A stretch of DNA of 64,000 nt from the NCBI RefSeq assembly GCF_000818015.1, contig NZ_CP007511.1, positions 1,226,001-1,290,000 of the forward strand, given 5' to 3'. The notes under the pieces are model-generated. The model saw nothing but the letters and a program-made list of their open reading frames with translations. It was not told the DNA's origin and searched no databases. This DNA is from Stutzerimonas balearica DSM 6083. Lineage in GTDB: Bacteria; Pseudomonadota; Gammaproteobacteria; Pseudomonadales; Pseudomonadaceae. The stretch's first letter is position 1, and each line of letters starts with the position of its first letter. Made by a program: the position numbers and the translations under genes. Shown one piece after another: positions 53,435-63,299 of the stretch.

Positions 53435-54373
53435 ATGCACGAACTCATCCTGCACCACTATCCCACCTCGCCATTCGCCGAGAAGGCGCGTCTTCTGCTG
53501 GGCTTCAAGCAGTTGTCGTGGCGCTCGGTAACCATTCCGCCGGTGATGCCAAAGCCGGACCTGACCGCCCTGACCGGCGGTTATCGGCGCACGCCGGTGC
53601 TGCAGATCGGCGCGGATATCTATTGCGACACCGCCCTGATCGCGCGTCGCCTCGAAGCGGAAAAGGCCACGCCGGCGCTGTTCCCCGAAGGCCAGGAGTT
53701 CGTTGTCGCGGCGCTGGCGCAGTGGGCTGACTCGGTGCTGTTCCTCAACGCGGTGAGCCTGATGTTCCAGCCGGCCTCCCTGGCGCTGCGCTTTGCCGAG
53801 GTGCCCAAGGCCTTTGCCGAGGCGTTCAGCAAGGATCGTGCGCAGCTGTTCAGCAGTGGTTCGGTGAGCCGGATCCCGCTGGAGCAGGCAAAGAACGACT
53901 GGCCGACCTTCATGGCCCGGCTGCAGCAGCAACTGGCGCGCGAGGAAGGCGAATTCCTGTTCGGCTCGGCGCCGTCGCTGGCGGATTTCGCCGTTGCGCA
54001 CTGCCTGTGGTTCCTGCGCGCTACGCCGGTGACCTCGGTGCTGGTCGACGAGCATGCGGACGTCGTCAGCTGGCTGGACAAGGTGCTGGCGGTCGGTCAC
54101 GGCTCATTCAGCGAGATGTCTTCGGCCGAGGCCGTCGACGTGGCGGCAGCGGCCGAGCCGGCTGCACTGCCCGAGCAGGCGTTCAGCGAGCCCAATGGGT
54201 TCACCCTGGGCCAGCGGGTGGCCGTGGCGCCGGTCGATTATGGGGTCGACCCGGTCGAAGGCGAGCTGGTGTTCGCCGGGGACGAAGAGATCATCGTGCG
54301 GCGGGAGGACCCGCGGGCCGGGCAGGTGCAGGTGCATTTCCCCCGCGTCGGCTATCGGCTGGAGGCGCGCTGA
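53435..54373 (+). CDS. Glutathione S-transferase family protein
   Basis: A 312-residue protein, longer than ordinary GSTs (about 210). The thioredoxin-like N-domain (LILHHYPTSPFAEKARLLLGF, then RRTPVLQIGADIYCDTALIARRLE) is followed by an alpha domain (about 90-205, ...GEFLFGSAPSLADFAVAHCLWFL) and a further 80-residue C-terminal part (FTLGQRVAVAPVDYGVDPVEG), which looks like a separate beta domain. The last 83 bp overlap the convergent metallopeptidase gene. Confidence 0.88.
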   Translation: MHELILHHYPTSPFAEKARLLLGFKQLSWRSVTIPPVMPKPDLTALTGGYRRTPVLQIGADIYCDTALIARRLEAEKATPALFPEGQEFVVAALAQWADSVLFLNAVSLMFQPASLALRFAEVPKAFAEAFSKDRAQLFSSGSVSRIPLEQAKNDWPTFMARLQQQLAREEGEFLFGSAPSLADFAVAHCLWFLRATPVTSVLVDEHADVVSWLDKVLAVGHGSFSEMSSAEAVDVAAAAEPAALPEQAFSEPNGFTLGQRVAVAPVDYGVDPVEGELVFAGDEEIIVRREDPRAGQVQVHFPRVGYRLEAR

Positions 54374-55196
54374 CACCTGGCGAGGCCGCCTGCTGCCGGC
54401 TGCGTTGCGCCGCGAGCTGACGGAAGTAGGCGAGGCGCTCGTAGCACAGCGTCAGCTCGCCGCCGATGCGGTTGAACCAGGCGTCCGGTGCGCCGCAGCT
54501 GGTCAGACGCAAGACCAGGTCGCGTGGCAGTTCGAAGGTCTCGCTGGCCCGGCGCGCGACCGCTTCGAGCTCGCCTGACGCCCGCACCTTGGCCAACAGC
54601 TCGGCGCCGCCGGCCAGATGTCCGGGTGGCGGGTCGTAGATCACCGTGATGCGATGGCGTACCGGCTCATCGACCGGCCGCCGATAGTAGTCGCGAAACC
54701 ACGCGACCGCCTGCGCGACCTGCTGGTATTCGTCCGTGCAATACAGGGCCCGGTCGATCGGCAGGCCGCTGACCTCCAGCACCCATTCGTGCCGATCCGG
54801 GTCGCTGCCATAGGCGAGGCAGGCGATGTTGTAGAAGCGCTGCGCGTCCAGGGCGTGGCTGTCCCACAGCGGAACTTCGTCCGCGCTGCCCTTGGCGTTC
54901 TGCCACTCCAGGCGCCAGTAGTCGGCGACATCCATCAGCTTGTTGTAGAAATCGGCCTCGTGCTGCTCGCGTTGCAACAGAAACAGCCCCATGAACCCGA
55001 GCTGGTCGGCGGCGTCCTCCTCGCGGCCGAGGACTGGAATCTGCAGCTCGCTGATCAGCAGATGTCCCATTTCGTGCATCAGGGTGAATTCGGCGTTGGC
55101 CACGGTGAAGCGCACCTCGTCGGCTTCGCTTGCCTGGCCTGCGCTGCAGAACAGCCAGCCCGTCGCCAGCAACAGGACAGCCAGCGGGCGCCTCAT
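54291..55196 (-). CDS. DUF4344-type exported metallopeptidase
   Basis: A 301-residue protein: signal peptide (MRRPLAVLLLATGWLFCSAGQA), then HEMGHLLISELQIPVLGREEDAADQLG (HExxH-type zinc site) and PPPGHLAGGAELLAKVRA, matching the DUF4344 putative zinc metallopeptidases. The C-terminal tail is Pro/Ala-rich and low-complexity, and its gene overlaps the 3' end of the GST gene by 83 bp on the other strand. It begins at the ATGA junction with the PPK2 gene, so the two form a coupled pair. Confidence 0.8.
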   Translation of the reverse strand: MRRPLAVLLLATGWLFCSAGQASEADEVRFTVANAEFTLMHEMGHLLISELQIPVLGREEDAADQLGFMGLFLLQREQHEADFYNKLMDVADYWRLEWQNAKGSADEVPLWDSHALDAQRFYNIACLAYGSDPDRHEWVLEVSGLPIDRALYCTDEYQQVAQAVAWFRDYYRRPVDEPVRHRITVIYDPPPGHLAGGAELLAKVRASGELEAVARRASETFELPRDLVLRLTSCGAPDAWFNRIGGELTLCYERLAYFRQLAAQRSRQQAASPGVSAPPADSRRGGNAPAPARPAGPPAAR

Positions 55197-56014
55197 GGAA
55201 TGGCGTCCAGGTCGTGGTGGTCGAACGGTGCCGGGCGCCTGGGCCAGTCGAGCGCCAACTGCTCGAAGGCCTTGGCCAGGAGGCTGGCGACCAGCAGGTC
55301 GCGTAGCCAGCGGTGGTCGGCGGGTATCACGTACCAGGGCGCGGCGTGGCTGTCGCTTTCGATCAGCACCTGCGCCCATTCGGCCTGGCGCGCGGCAAAG
55401 CTGCGATGGCCGAGCAGGTCGCCGGGGCTGAGCTTCCAGCGCTTGTCGGGCGCATCCAGCCGGCGGTGCAAGCGGCGCTTCTGCTCGGCATGGGAAATCT
55501 GCAGATAGCACTTGAGTGGGCGGATGGCCGCGGTTGCCAGCTGCTGTTCGAAGTGCCGCACTTGCTCCAGGCGCAGCGGTACGTCCTCGGCGCGGCACAG
55601 GCCGTCACGGCGGTCGCTGACCAGGCTCTCGTAGTAGCTGCGGTTGAAGACGCCGAGTTGCCCGGGCGTCGGCAGTGCGTGGCGATAGCGCCAGAGAAAG
55701 CCATGGGCCTGTTCGTCCGGCGTCGGTGGCTGAAAGCCCGTGACCTTCAGGGCGATCGGGTCGAGTCCGGCCAGCACCCGCCGGATCACGCCGTTCTTGC
55801 CGGCACAATCGGGCCCCTGCAGGACCAACAGCAGGGCGTCCCGACGATTGGCCCAGAGCATGGTCTGCTGTTCGCGCAGCCAGGGTTTTAGCCGGGCGAG
55901 CCGTTCGAGTGCCTGCTCACGGTCGAGGCCGAAGCGGCGTGCCGGATCGCCGGCGAACGGTGCCGCCGGGTCCAGCCGGCAGGCGTCGAGCACGTCATCG
56001 GGCAGGCGCGCCAC
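55193..56014 (-). CDS. Polyphosphate kinase 2 (PPK2 family)
   Basis: A 273-residue PPK2-type nucleotide phosphotransferase: Walker A-like VLQGPDCAGKNGVIRRVLAGLDP, lid region TPDEQAHGFLWRYRHALPTPGQLGVFNRSYYESLV (one or two segments of the family), and Walker B-like CYLQISHAEQKRRL. PPK2 enzymes use polyphosphate to phosphorylate nucleotides (mostly NMP or NDP). Class I/III cannot be decided here. Coupled to the DUF4344 gene and 8 bp after yejK. Confidence 0.9.
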   Translation of the reverse strand: MARLPDDVLDACRLDPAAPFAGDPARRFGLDREQALERLARLKPWLREQQTMLWANRRDALLLVLQGPDCAGKNGVIRRVLAGLDPIALKVTGFQPPTPDEQAHGFLWRYRHALPTPGQLGVFNRSYYESLVSDRRDGLCRAEDVPLRLEQVRHFEQQLATAAIRPLKCYLQISHAEQKRRLHRRLDAPDKRWKLSPGDLLGHRSFAARQAEWAQVLIESDSHAAPWYVIPADHRWLRDLLVASLLAKAFEQLALDWPRRPAPFDHHDLDAIP

Positions 56015-56021
56015 GGGCGAT

Positions 56022-57029
56022 CTATTCCTTGCGCCGCTTGAGCTGATCCTTCAGCTGAGTGGGCAGCTGGCGAATGATCAGCATGTCGCGGGCCTCGTCG
56101 TACTCGATCTTGGAGCCCAGCAGGTGCGACTCGAAGCTGATCGACAGCCCCTCGGCGCGCCCGGTGAAACGACGGAACTGGTTGAGGGTGCGCTTGTCCG
56201 GCGGGATCTCTGGCGACAGGCCGTAATCCTTGTTGCGGATGTGCTCGTAGAAGGCCCGTGGGCGCTCCTCGTCGATCACGCCGGACAGTTCCTCGAGCGT
56301 CATCGGCTCACCGAGCCGGGCCTGGGCGCTGGCGTAGTCCACCAGCGCGCTGGTCTTTTCGCGCGCCTGTTCCTCCGGCAGGTCTTCGCTTTCGACGTAG
56401 TCGCTGAAGGCCTTGAGCAGGGTGCGGGTCTCGCTCGGGGCGTCGACGCCTTCCTGGCAACCGATGAAGTCGCGGAAGTATTCCGAGACCTTCTTGCCGT
56501 TCTTGCCCTTGATGAAGGAGATGTACTGCTTTGACTGCTGGTTGTTTCGCCATTCGGAGATATTGATCCGCGCGGCGAGATGCAGTTGCCCGAGGTCCAG
56601 GTGCTTGGCTGGTGCCACGTCCAGCGCGTCGGTGACGGTCACTCCTTCGCTGTGGTGCAGCAGCGCGATGGCCAGGTAGTCGGTCATGCCCTGCTGATAA
56701 TGGGCGAACAGCACGTGGCCGCCAGTAGACAGGTTCGACTCGTCCATCAGCTTCTGCAGATGCTCGACCGCCTGCCGGCTGAAGGCAGTGAAGTCCTGGG
56801 CGCCGTCCAGGTACTGGGCCAGCCAGCCGCTGAACGGATAGGCGCCGGACTCCTCGTGGAACAGGCCCCAGGCCTTGCCCTGCTTGGCGTTGTAGCTCTC
56901 GTTGAGGTCGGCAAGCAGGTTCTCCATCGCCTGCGACTCGCCGAGCTCGCTATCGCGGGCATGCAGGGTCGAGGCTGAGCCGTCGGGTTTCTTGTCGATC
57001 AGGTGGACGATGCAATGGCGGATCGGCAT
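56022..57029 (-). CDS. yejK: Nucleoid-associated protein YejK (NdpA)
   Basis: A 335-residue protein of the YejK/NdpA family: N-terminal [46 protein letters not shown], and [38 protein letters not shown] (in parts). It binds the nucleoid in E. coli. First gene of a three-gene leftward unit (yejK, ppk2, DUF4344). Confidence 0.95.
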   Translation of the reverse strand: MPIRHCIVHLIDKKPDGSASTLHARDSELGESQAMENLLADLNESYNAKQGKAWGLFHEESGAYPFSGWLAQYLDGAQDFTAFSRQAVEHLQKLMDESNLSTGGHVLFAHYQQGMTDYLAIALLHHSEGVTVTDALDVAPAKHLDLGQLHLAARINISEWRNNQQSKQYISFIKGKNGKKVSEYFRDFIGCQEGVDAPSETRTLLKAFSDYVESEDLPEEQAREKTSALVDYASAQARLGEPMTLEELSGVIDEERPRAFYEHIRNKDYGLSPEIPPDKRTLNQFRRFTGRAEGLSISFESHLLGSKIEYDEARDMLIIRQLPTQLKDQLKRRKE

Positions 57030-57150
57030 GGTGATCTCATGTTGGGCAAATCAGATGCGGGCAGTTTAACCGAGCTGACCGGCGGCGGATGAGTGTTCCC
57101 TGGCCGGGATGTCCGAGTAGACTGGTCGTCTTTTTCTCAGGAAAACGATC

Positions 57151-58365
57151 ATGGCAATGAACTGGCGTACGTGCGGCTGGTTGCTGCTCGGGGCTTCCCT
57201 GATTCTGGCGATCTCGCTTGGCGTGAGGCATGGCTTTGGCCTGTTTCTGGCGCCGATGAGCGCCGAGTTTGGCTGGGGGCGGGAAACGTTCGCCTTCGCC
57301 ATCGCCCTGCAGAACCTGGTCTGGGGACTGGTGCAGCCGTTCACCGGCGCGGCAGCCGATCGCTTCGGTGTAGCGCGCACCGTGCTGATCGGGGGGCTGC
57401 TCTACGCGGCGGGCCTGGCGCTGATGGCGGCGGCCGATACTCCGGCCTCGCTGAGCCTCAGCGCAGGCGTGCTGATCGGCCTGGGGCTTTCCGGTACATC
57501 GTTCTCGGTGATTCTCGGTGCGGTCGGCCGCGCCGTACCGGCCGAGCAGCGCAGCATGGCCATGGGTATCGCCAGTGCAGCCGGCTCCTTCGGGCAGTTC
57601 GTCATGCTGCCGGGGAGTCTCGGCCTGATCCAGTGGCTGGGCTGGTCTACCGCCTTGCTCGCGCTCGGCATGCTGGTGGCATTGATCGTGCCTCTCGCAG
57701 CGATGATGCGCGGCCAGCGTGAGGCTCCGGGAGCGCCCGGTGTGCAGCAGTCGCTTGGCGAGGCTTTGCGCGAAGCGGCGGGGCACTCGGGCTTTCGCCT
57801 GCTGGCGCTGGGCTTTTTCGTCTGCGGCTTTCAGGTGGTGTTCATCGGCGTGCACCTGCCTGCGTATCTGGTCGACAACCACTTGCCGGCGCAGGTCGGC
57901 ACCACCGTGCTGGCGCTTGTCGGGCTGTTCAACGTGGTTGGCACCTACACCGCCGGCTGGCTGGGCAGCTGCTATTCCAAGCCTCGGCTGCTTGCCGGCC
58001 TGTACCTGATTCGCGCGGTGGTGATCAGCCTGTTCCTGCTGGCGCCGCTGACGGAGTGGTCGGCCTATGCCTTCGGGATCGCCATGGGGCTGCTATGGCT
58101 GTCGACCGTGCCGCTGACCAACGGCACGGTGGCGACGCTGTTCGGGGTGCGCAACCTGTCCATGCTCGGCGGCATCGCATTTCTGTTCCATCAGTTGGGT
58201 TCGTTCTTCGGCGGTTGGCTCGGTGGCTGGCTGTATGACCGCACCGGCAGCTACGACCTCGTCTGGCAGATCGCGATTGCGCTGAGCCTGATGGCGACGC
58301 TGCTCAACTGGCCGATACGTGAGCAGCCGGTGGCCCGCCTGCGCGAGCCGGAGCTGGCGTCGTGA
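57151..58365 (+). CDS. MFS transporter (oxalate/formate antiporter-like)
   Basis: A 404-residue twelve-helix protein with the motif-A-like loop GAAADRFGVARTVLIGG and the second-half loop GWLGSCYSKPRLLAGLY. It matches the OFA/YnfM-like monocarboxylate-type MFS carriers that pseudomonads have in numbers. The substrate is unknown. AGGA precedes ATG 57151. Overlaps a small downstream gene by four bases (GTGA). Confidence 0.87.
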   Translation: MAMNWRTCGWLLLGASLILAISLGVRHGFGLFLAPMSAEFGWGRETFAFAIALQNLVWGLVQPFTGAAADRFGVARTVLIGGLLYAAGLALMAAADTPASLSLSAGVLIGLGLSGTSFSVILGAVGRAVPAEQRSMAMGIASAAGSFGQFVMLPGSLGLIQWLGWSTALLALGMLVALIVPLAAMMRGQREAPGAPGVQQSLGEALREAAGHSGFRLLALGFFVCGFQVVFIGVHLPAYLVDNHLPAQVGTTVLALVGLFNVVGTYTAGWLGSCYSKPRLLAGLYLIRAVVISLFLLAPLTEWSAYAFGIAMGLLWLSTVPLTNGTVATLFGVRNLSMLGGIAFLFHQLGSFFGGWLGGWLYDRTGSYDLVWQIAIALSLMATLLNWPIREQPVARLREPELAS

Positions 58366-58478
58366 GGCTGTTCTGGCCGCTGCTGGCCGCGGCCCTGGCC
58401 TTGCTGGCGCTGCTGGCCTGGTGGGGTTGGCAGCGCGGCGGCTTGGCGCTGCTGCAGTTGGGGCTCGGTACTTGCTGA
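58362..58478 (+). CDS. Small membrane protein (38 aa), coupled to MFS gene
   Basis: GTG 58362 overlaps the MFS stop codon (GTGA) and opens a 38-residue frame. It holds one hydrophobic helix (MRLFWPLLAAALALLALLAW), then GWQRGGLALLQLGLGTC, ending in Cys. The coupling and a clean single-helix pattern favour a real small gene, a type often missed by automatic annotation. Function unknown. Confidence 0.5.
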   Translation: MRLFWPLLAAALALLALLAWWGWQRGGLALLQLGLGTC

Positions 58479-58627
58479 GCAGTTCGTCGCCATTGGGCGA
58501 AAAACGCGTCAGGACGGGAATCAATCGGGGTTCATGGGCTCCAACAAGCGAGACGGGCAGCGGAGCTGTCGTCGAATCGTAACCGAAGCCATGTAAAAAG
58601 CTGCCGAGCAGTTTTTTGGAGCCAGAA

Positions 58628-58819
58628 ATGTCCACCCTCACCGAACTCGCCCAACACATCGCCAAGCTCTACCCGCTGCAGGACAAGCAGGCCGGCAAGC
58701 GCTACCGCGTGGTAGGCGAGCTGGCCGGCATGACCGAACTCGAAGAGATCAACGGCGAGCCGCGTTACATCCAGACCCTGGCGCTGAAAAACCCGCAGCG
58801 CTGGGAAATCGCCGTCTGA
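58628..58819 (+). CDS. Small conserved-looking protein of unknown function
   Basis: A 63-residue protein (MSTLTELAQHIAKLYPLQDK, ending LALKNPQRWEIAV). TTTGGAG lies before ATG 58628, which I prefer over an ATG twelve bases earlier that lacks an SD. Mixed alpha/beta character and a balanced composition; I do not recognise a family. Ends 3 bp before the convergent rlmF stop. Confidence 0.6.
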   Translation: MSTLTELAQHIAKLYPLQDKQAGKRYRVVGELAGMTELEEINGEPRYIQTLALKNPQRWEIAV

Positions 58820-58822
58820 TCG

Positions 58823-59818
58823 TCAGCTTCGCCCGACGTCAGCCTTCGGCGCGCGCGTGCGGCTGGCGAGCCACGCTGCCCGGCGGCCGGCATCGAGATA
58901 GCTCCAGGCCACGAAACGGCTGCGCTTCTGGCCCTGAGCCATGTCGACCACGCGAACGTCCCGAGCGCCCAGCTTGTTCAGGCGGGTCGCCAGCGGCTCG
59001 ACATTGCCGCCCTTCGAGACGAGCGTACTGAACCACAACACCTGATCGGCAAAGGCCCGGCTCTCGTCGGCGAGGCGGGCGACGAATGCCGCTTCGCCGC
59101 CATCGCACCAGAGCTCTGCCGCCTGACCGCCGAAGTTCAGCACCGGCAGCTTGCGCTTGGGATCGAGTTTGCCGAGATTGCGCCATTTGCGCCGGCTACC
59201 GCTGCTGGCTTCGGCCGCCGAGGCGTGGAACGGCGGGTTGCAGAGCGTCGCCTCGAACCGATCGCCGGCGGCGAGCAGCCCGGTGAAAATCTGCTTGGGC
59301 TCGGCCTGCCGGCGCAGCGCGACTGCCCCGGTGAGCCGATTGGCGCGGATGATGTTGTCCGCCGATGCCAGCGCCGTGGCATCGATGTCCGAGCCGGTGA
59401 AGCGCCAGCCATATTCACGATGACCGATCAGCGGAAAGATGCAGTTGGCGCCGGTGCCGACATCCAGCAGGCGAATGAATTTGCCACGCGGTATGTCGCC
59501 GCCGTTGTCTTCGGCCAGCAGATCGGCCAGGCCGTGGAGATAGTCCGCCCGTCCCGGTACCGGCGGGCAGAGATAGCCGGGCGGTATATCCCAGTGTTCG
59601 ATGCCATAGAACAGCCGCAGCAGCGCTCGATTGAACACCTTGACCGCTTCCGGATCGGCAAAATCGATGCTCGGTTTGCCATAGGGGTTGAGAATGACGT
59701 AGTCGCCCAGTGGCGGGCAGGCGGCGATCAGGCGGGCAAAGTCATAGCGGCCGCTGTGGCGGTTACGCGGATGCAGGGCGGCCTTGCTGGTCGGGCGGGG
59801 TGATTTGCTGGCAGGCAT
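58823..59818 (-). CDS. rlmF: 23S rRNA (adenine-1618-N6)-methyltransferase RlmF
   Basis: A 331-residue SAM enzyme for m6A at 23S position 1618. Family-wide blocks are [55 protein letters not shown] (SAM motif I), [12 protein letters not shown] (NPPF motif IV) and [13 protein letters not shown] start at ATG 59818, after which family-like sequence begins; the frame is open farther upstream. Confidence 0.94.
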   Translation of the reverse strand: MPASKSPRPTSKAALHPRNRHSGRYDFARLIAACPPLGDYVILNPYGKPSIDFADPEAVKVFNRALLRLFYGIEHWDIPPGYLCPPVPGRADYLHGLADLLAEDNGGDIPRGKFIRLLDVGTGANCIFPLIGHREYGWRFTGSDIDATALASADNIIRANRLTGAVALRRQAEPKQIFTGLLAAGDRFEATLCNPPFHASAAEASSGSRRKWRNLGKLDPKRKLPVLNFGGQAAELWCDGGEAAFVARLADESRAFADQVLWFSTLVSKGGNVEPLATRLNKLGARDVRVVDMAQGQKRSRFVAWSYLDAGRRAAWLASRTRAPKADVGRS

Positions 59819-59897
59819 GGGCGTCGGCGGTACGGAGCGGGCGGCTATTGTCCCATATGTCCGACGGCTGTCGACGCCCGCCTGCGGCCTGTCGGGG

Positions 59898-61067
59898 CTA
59901 GCGAACGCGCGGCACCATGAGCATCCACAGCAGCCCCCAGAGCAGCGCACCGGCGCCGAGCCAGAAGGCGCTGTGCAGGCTACCGCCCTGACCGACCCAG
60001 AGGCTGGTCAGCCAGGGGGCCGCCAGTTGGGTCAGGCTATAGAGTGCAATCAGGGCCGCCGACAGGCGCGGCCCCTGATGAGGATGCAGTGTGCGGGCCA
60101 GGCGCTGGGTCAGCAGCACGGTGCCGAGGAAGGTCCCGCCGACCAGCACCGCGCAGAGCAGGATGCCGAGAGCGCCGGGCAGCAACAGGGCGGCGAGCAC
60201 GCCGATCAGCTGGGCCAGATAACTCAGCCTGAGCGCGATGTCGTCGCCCAGCCGTACGCCCAGTCGATTCCATAGCCAGGGTGAGGGCAGGGTGGCGACG
60301 GCGACCACCAGCCAGCTGCTGTCGATCAGAAAGTCGCCCGGCTCGACTTGCAGGCGCGCAACCATCGGCAGAAAGGTCATCGGCAGGATGTAGCCCATGC
60401 CGGCGCCGGCATAGGAGAGAAACAGCGGCGTGCTCGAGCGATCGAGCAGACGACCGCTGGGGCTCGCATGGCTGGTCGTTTGGGGCGCCTGGTCGGGCAT
60501 GTCCAGCCGCGCCAGCTGTCGCCAGCCCCACCAGGCCAGCGGCACCGACAGCAACGCGGCCGGCCACCAGCGATCGGCGCCGGACAGCAGGCCATCGCTC
60601 AGGCTGACCAGCAGGCTGGAGAGGATCAGGCCGACGCAGACCCCGAGATACACCAGGCCGCTGGACGAGGCACGCTGCTGGCGCGCCAGCCATTCGAGAA
60701 TGAGTGAAGGGCCCTGTACGAACACCAGGCCGTTGGCGATCCCGTTGGCCAGCCGCAGGGCGGCCAGGGCGTCGGCCGAGTCGGCCTGGGTCTGCAACAA
60801 GCTGCTCAACACGTGCAGCAGCAGAGCCCAGGGCAGCGAGCGGCGGATCTGCGCGACGCTGTGCCAGCGCAGCGCGAGCAACGCACCGATCAGATAGCCC
60901 AGATAGTTCCAGCTGGCGATGCTGGCGCCCTGCTGGATCGTCAGCAGGCCGTCCTCGACGAGCCAGGGCAGCAGCGGGGTATAGACGAAACGGCCGAGGC
61001 CGTGCACGACGAGCAGCAGGATGGCCCCGGCAAGCAGCACCGGGAAAAGAGCAGGGCGTTGAGACAT
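59898..61067 (-). CDS. YbfB/YjiJ-family MFS transporter
   Basis: A 389-residue twelve-helix protein with the YbfB/YjiJ-type start ([38 protein letters not shown]). The substrate is unknown. A single gene on the minus strand, about 80 bp upstream of rlmF. Confidence 0.87.
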   Translation of the reverse strand: MSQRPALFPVLLAGAILLLVVHGLGRFVYTPLLPWLVEDGLLTIQQGASIASWNYLGYLIGALLALRWHSVAQIRRSLPWALLLHVLSSLLQTQADSADALAALRLANGIANGLVFVQGPSLILEWLARQQRASSSGLVYLGVCVGLILSSLLVSLSDGLLSGADRWWPAALLSVPLAWWGWRQLARLDMPDQAPQTTSHASPSGRLLDRSSTPLFLSYAGAGMGYILPMTFLPMVARLQVEPGDFLIDSSWLVVAVATLPSPWLWNRLGVRLGDDIALRLSYLAQLIGVLAALLLPGALGILLCAVLVGGTFLGTVLLTQRLARTLHPHQGPRLSAALIALYSLTQLAAPWLTSLWVGQGGSLHSAFWLGAGALLWGLLWMLMVPRVR

Positions 61068-61147
61068 CGTTCGTTCTTATCCGTTTTTCGGCCGAGCTTA
61101 CCGCGTGCCCGGTCCCAGCGGCCATGCCACTTTCGCGGTGCGCGGCC

Positions 61148-62974
61148 TTAGAACGGGAACAACAGCGGTATCAGCCCCACTGCGAGCAACAGCACGAGGA
61201 GGGTGAACGGCACGCCGACCCGGACGAAGTCGGCAAAGCGATAGCCGCCCGGGTTCAGTACCAGGGTATTCACTGGTGATGAAATGGGCGTCATGAAGGC
61301 TGCCGAGGCCGCCAACGCCACGGTCATCGCGAAGGGGTAAGGCGAGGCCCCCAGGTGCTCGGCAGTAGAGATGGCCACGGGCGCCATCAGCACCGCCGTC
61401 GCCGTGTTGGATATGAACAGGCCGGTCAGCGCGGTGATGATGAACAGGCAGGCGAGCAGTGCCAGCGGGCCTGCATCGCCGAACAGGCCAATCAGACCGT
61501 CGACCACTAGGGCGATGCCGCCGGTCTTCTGCAGCGCCAGCGCAAAGGGCAGCATGCCAACGATCAACACCAGGCTCTGCCAGTGGATGGCCTTGTAGGC
61601 GCTGTCCATGTCGATGCAGCGGAACAGGCCCATCAGCAGGCAACCGATGAGCGCGCAGAGCACGTTGGGCAGCGTGCCGCTGACCATCAGGCCCACCATC
61701 ACCGCGACCGCAAGCAGGGCGAACGGCGCCTGCCGCGCCGCCGGCGCGACATCGTCGACCTCTGCCGGCAGGCTGAGCACGAGAAAGTCGCGGCTCAGCC
61801 CCTGCAGGCGATGGATGTGCTTCCAGCTGCCGGCCACCAGCAGGGTGTCGGCCGCCTTGAGCTTCTCGTCCACCAGCAGACCGTCCAGCGCCCGCTGCTG
61901 GCGACGCAGCCCCACGACGTTGAGCTTGTGACGGCTGCGAAAGCCGAGCTCCTGAATGGTCTTGCCCGGCAGACGCGAGTCAGGAGGCAGAGCCACTTCG
62001 GCGAGGCCAAGTTCCTGAGCGTGGTCGCGGTAGTAGGAGTTCGACAGATGCAGCGGCTCCAGCCCTAGTTCGTCAAAGGCGCCGAGCAAACCGATGGCGG
62101 GGCTGGCGATATCGGCCAGCAGCACGTCGCCGACGAGCAGTTCGGTGTTGCTGGTGGCCATCAACAGCAGTCGGCGAAAGCGATGCTGGCGCTCGATTGC
62201 GATGACGTTGATGCCGTACTGCTTGCGCAATTCGAGGCCGTCGAGGATGCGATTGGCCAGCACCGAGCCTGGCCGCAGCCGCAGACGGCGTTCGCGCTCG
62301 GCCAGGTGATAGGCGTCGCAGAGATCGGCGAGCGACAGGCGCGGCGTGGCCGCACGTTGCTGGGCTGGCCGGTCCAGCCAGCGTCGGGCCAGCAACATGT
62401 ACACGATGCCGAGCGCCAGCACCGCCAGCCCCAGAGGAGTGAAGGAAAAGAAGCCGAAGCCCTCCAGGCCTGCGCGCCGCAGCTCGCTGTTGACCACCAG
62501 GTTGGGCGGCGTGGCCACCAGAGTGAGCATGCCGCTGATCAGGCCGGCGAAGGCCAGCGGCATCATCAGGCGATTGGCTGCCGACTGCGTGCGTGCGGCG
62601 ATCCCCAGCACCACGGGGATGAAGATCGCGACCACGCCCGTGGAGCTCATCACCGAGCCGAGCCCGGCGACGGCGAGCATCAGCAGGACCAGCAGACGGG
62701 CCTCGCTGCTGCCGGCGCTGCGCACCAGCCAGGCGCCTAGGCGATAGGCGATGCCGGTGCGCACCAGGCCATCGCCAATCACGAATAGCGCGGCGATCAG
62801 CACCACGCTCGGGTCGCTGAAACCGGCCAGTGCCTCGTTGACCGAAAGCACGCCGGACAACGGCAGGGCGATCATGGCCAGCAGCGCCACCACATCCATG
62901 CGCGGTCGATTCAGAACGAACAGGATGACGCAGGTGGCGAGCAGGACGAGGACCAGTAGCAGATCGCCGTTCAT
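61148..62974 (-). CDS. SLC13/DASS-type anion transporter with TrkA-C domains
   Basis: A 608-residue membrane carrier: two hydrophobic halves (about 1-185 and 385-608), separated by a soluble region with two RCK_C/TrkA-C copies (LRLRPGSVLANRILDGLELRKQYG and LPPDSRLPGKTIQELGFRSRHKLNVVGLRR). Carboxylate-binding turns appear as VVAIFIPVVLGIA and FISNTATAVLMAPVAI in the two halves. Members transport sulfate, dicarboxylates or related anions. It overlaps no neighbour and is followed upstream by a small HTH gene. Confidence 0.9.
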   Translation of the reverse strand: MNGDLLLVLVLLATCVILFVLNRPRMDVVALLAMIALPLSGVLSVNEALAGFSDPSVVLIAALFVIGDGLVRTGIAYRLGAWLVRSAGSSEARLLVLLMLAVAGLGSVMSSTGVVAIFIPVVLGIAARTQSAANRLMMPLAFAGLISGMLTLVATPPNLVVNSELRRAGLEGFGFFSFTPLGLAVLALGIVYMLLARRWLDRPAQQRAATPRLSLADLCDAYHLAERERRLRLRPGSVLANRILDGLELRKQYGINVIAIERQHRFRRLLLMATSNTELLVGDVLLADIASPAIGLLGAFDELGLEPLHLSNSYYRDHAQELGLAEVALPPDSRLPGKTIQELGFRSRHKLNVVGLRRQQRALDGLLVDEKLKAADTLLVAGSWKHIHRLQGLSRDFLVLSLPAEVDDVAPAARQAPFALLAVAVMVGLMVSGTLPNVLCALIGCLLMGLFRCIDMDSAYKAIHWQSLVLIVGMLPFALALQKTGGIALVVDGLIGLFGDAGPLALLACLFIITALTGLFISNTATAVLMAPVAISTAEHLGASPYPFAMTVALAASAAFMTPISSPVNTLVLNPGGYRFADFVRVGVPFTLLVLLLAVGLIPLLFPF

Positions 62975-62977
62975 GGC

Positions 62978-63274
62978 TCAGGGGTAGCCGAGCAGGGCCT
63001 TGATCTGTGCCAGATTGGCTTCGACCCAGCTCCGATCGATCGGCCCCCAGTCGCGGATCTCGTAGTGTCCGGCGTTGTGTCGCTCGCCGGCGTCCTGGTG
63101 GAACCGGCAGTCGATATCCAGTTCCGCCAGGGCGGCGAGCGTGTCCTGCGCGGTACGCCGCGGCATGCCGGTCGCCTCGGTCAGCGCCGGTACGCTGGTC
63201 GCCGTGCCGCTGTCGATCAGCCAGGCGACGTAGAGACGGCGGTAGAAGCTCGTACGAGTCTTGCTGACGGTCAT
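62978..63274 (-). CDS. Small winged-helix DNA-binding protein
   Basis: A 98-residue protein with a probable HTH (SVPALTEATGMPRRTAQDTLAALAEL) and a winged-type C-terminal (YEIRDWGPIDRSWVEANLAQIKALLG). It sits 3 bp before the SLC13 gene on the same strand and may regulate it, or the nhaD gene upstream. No close named family is recognised. Confidence 0.8.
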   Translation of the reverse strand: MTVSKTRTSFYRRLYVAWLIDSGTATSVPALTEATGMPRRTAQDTLAALAELDIDCRFHQDAGERHNAGHYEIRDWGPIDRSWVEANLAQIKALLGYP

Positions 63275-63299
63275 GATCGTGTCCCTGGCCGGTTGACGC

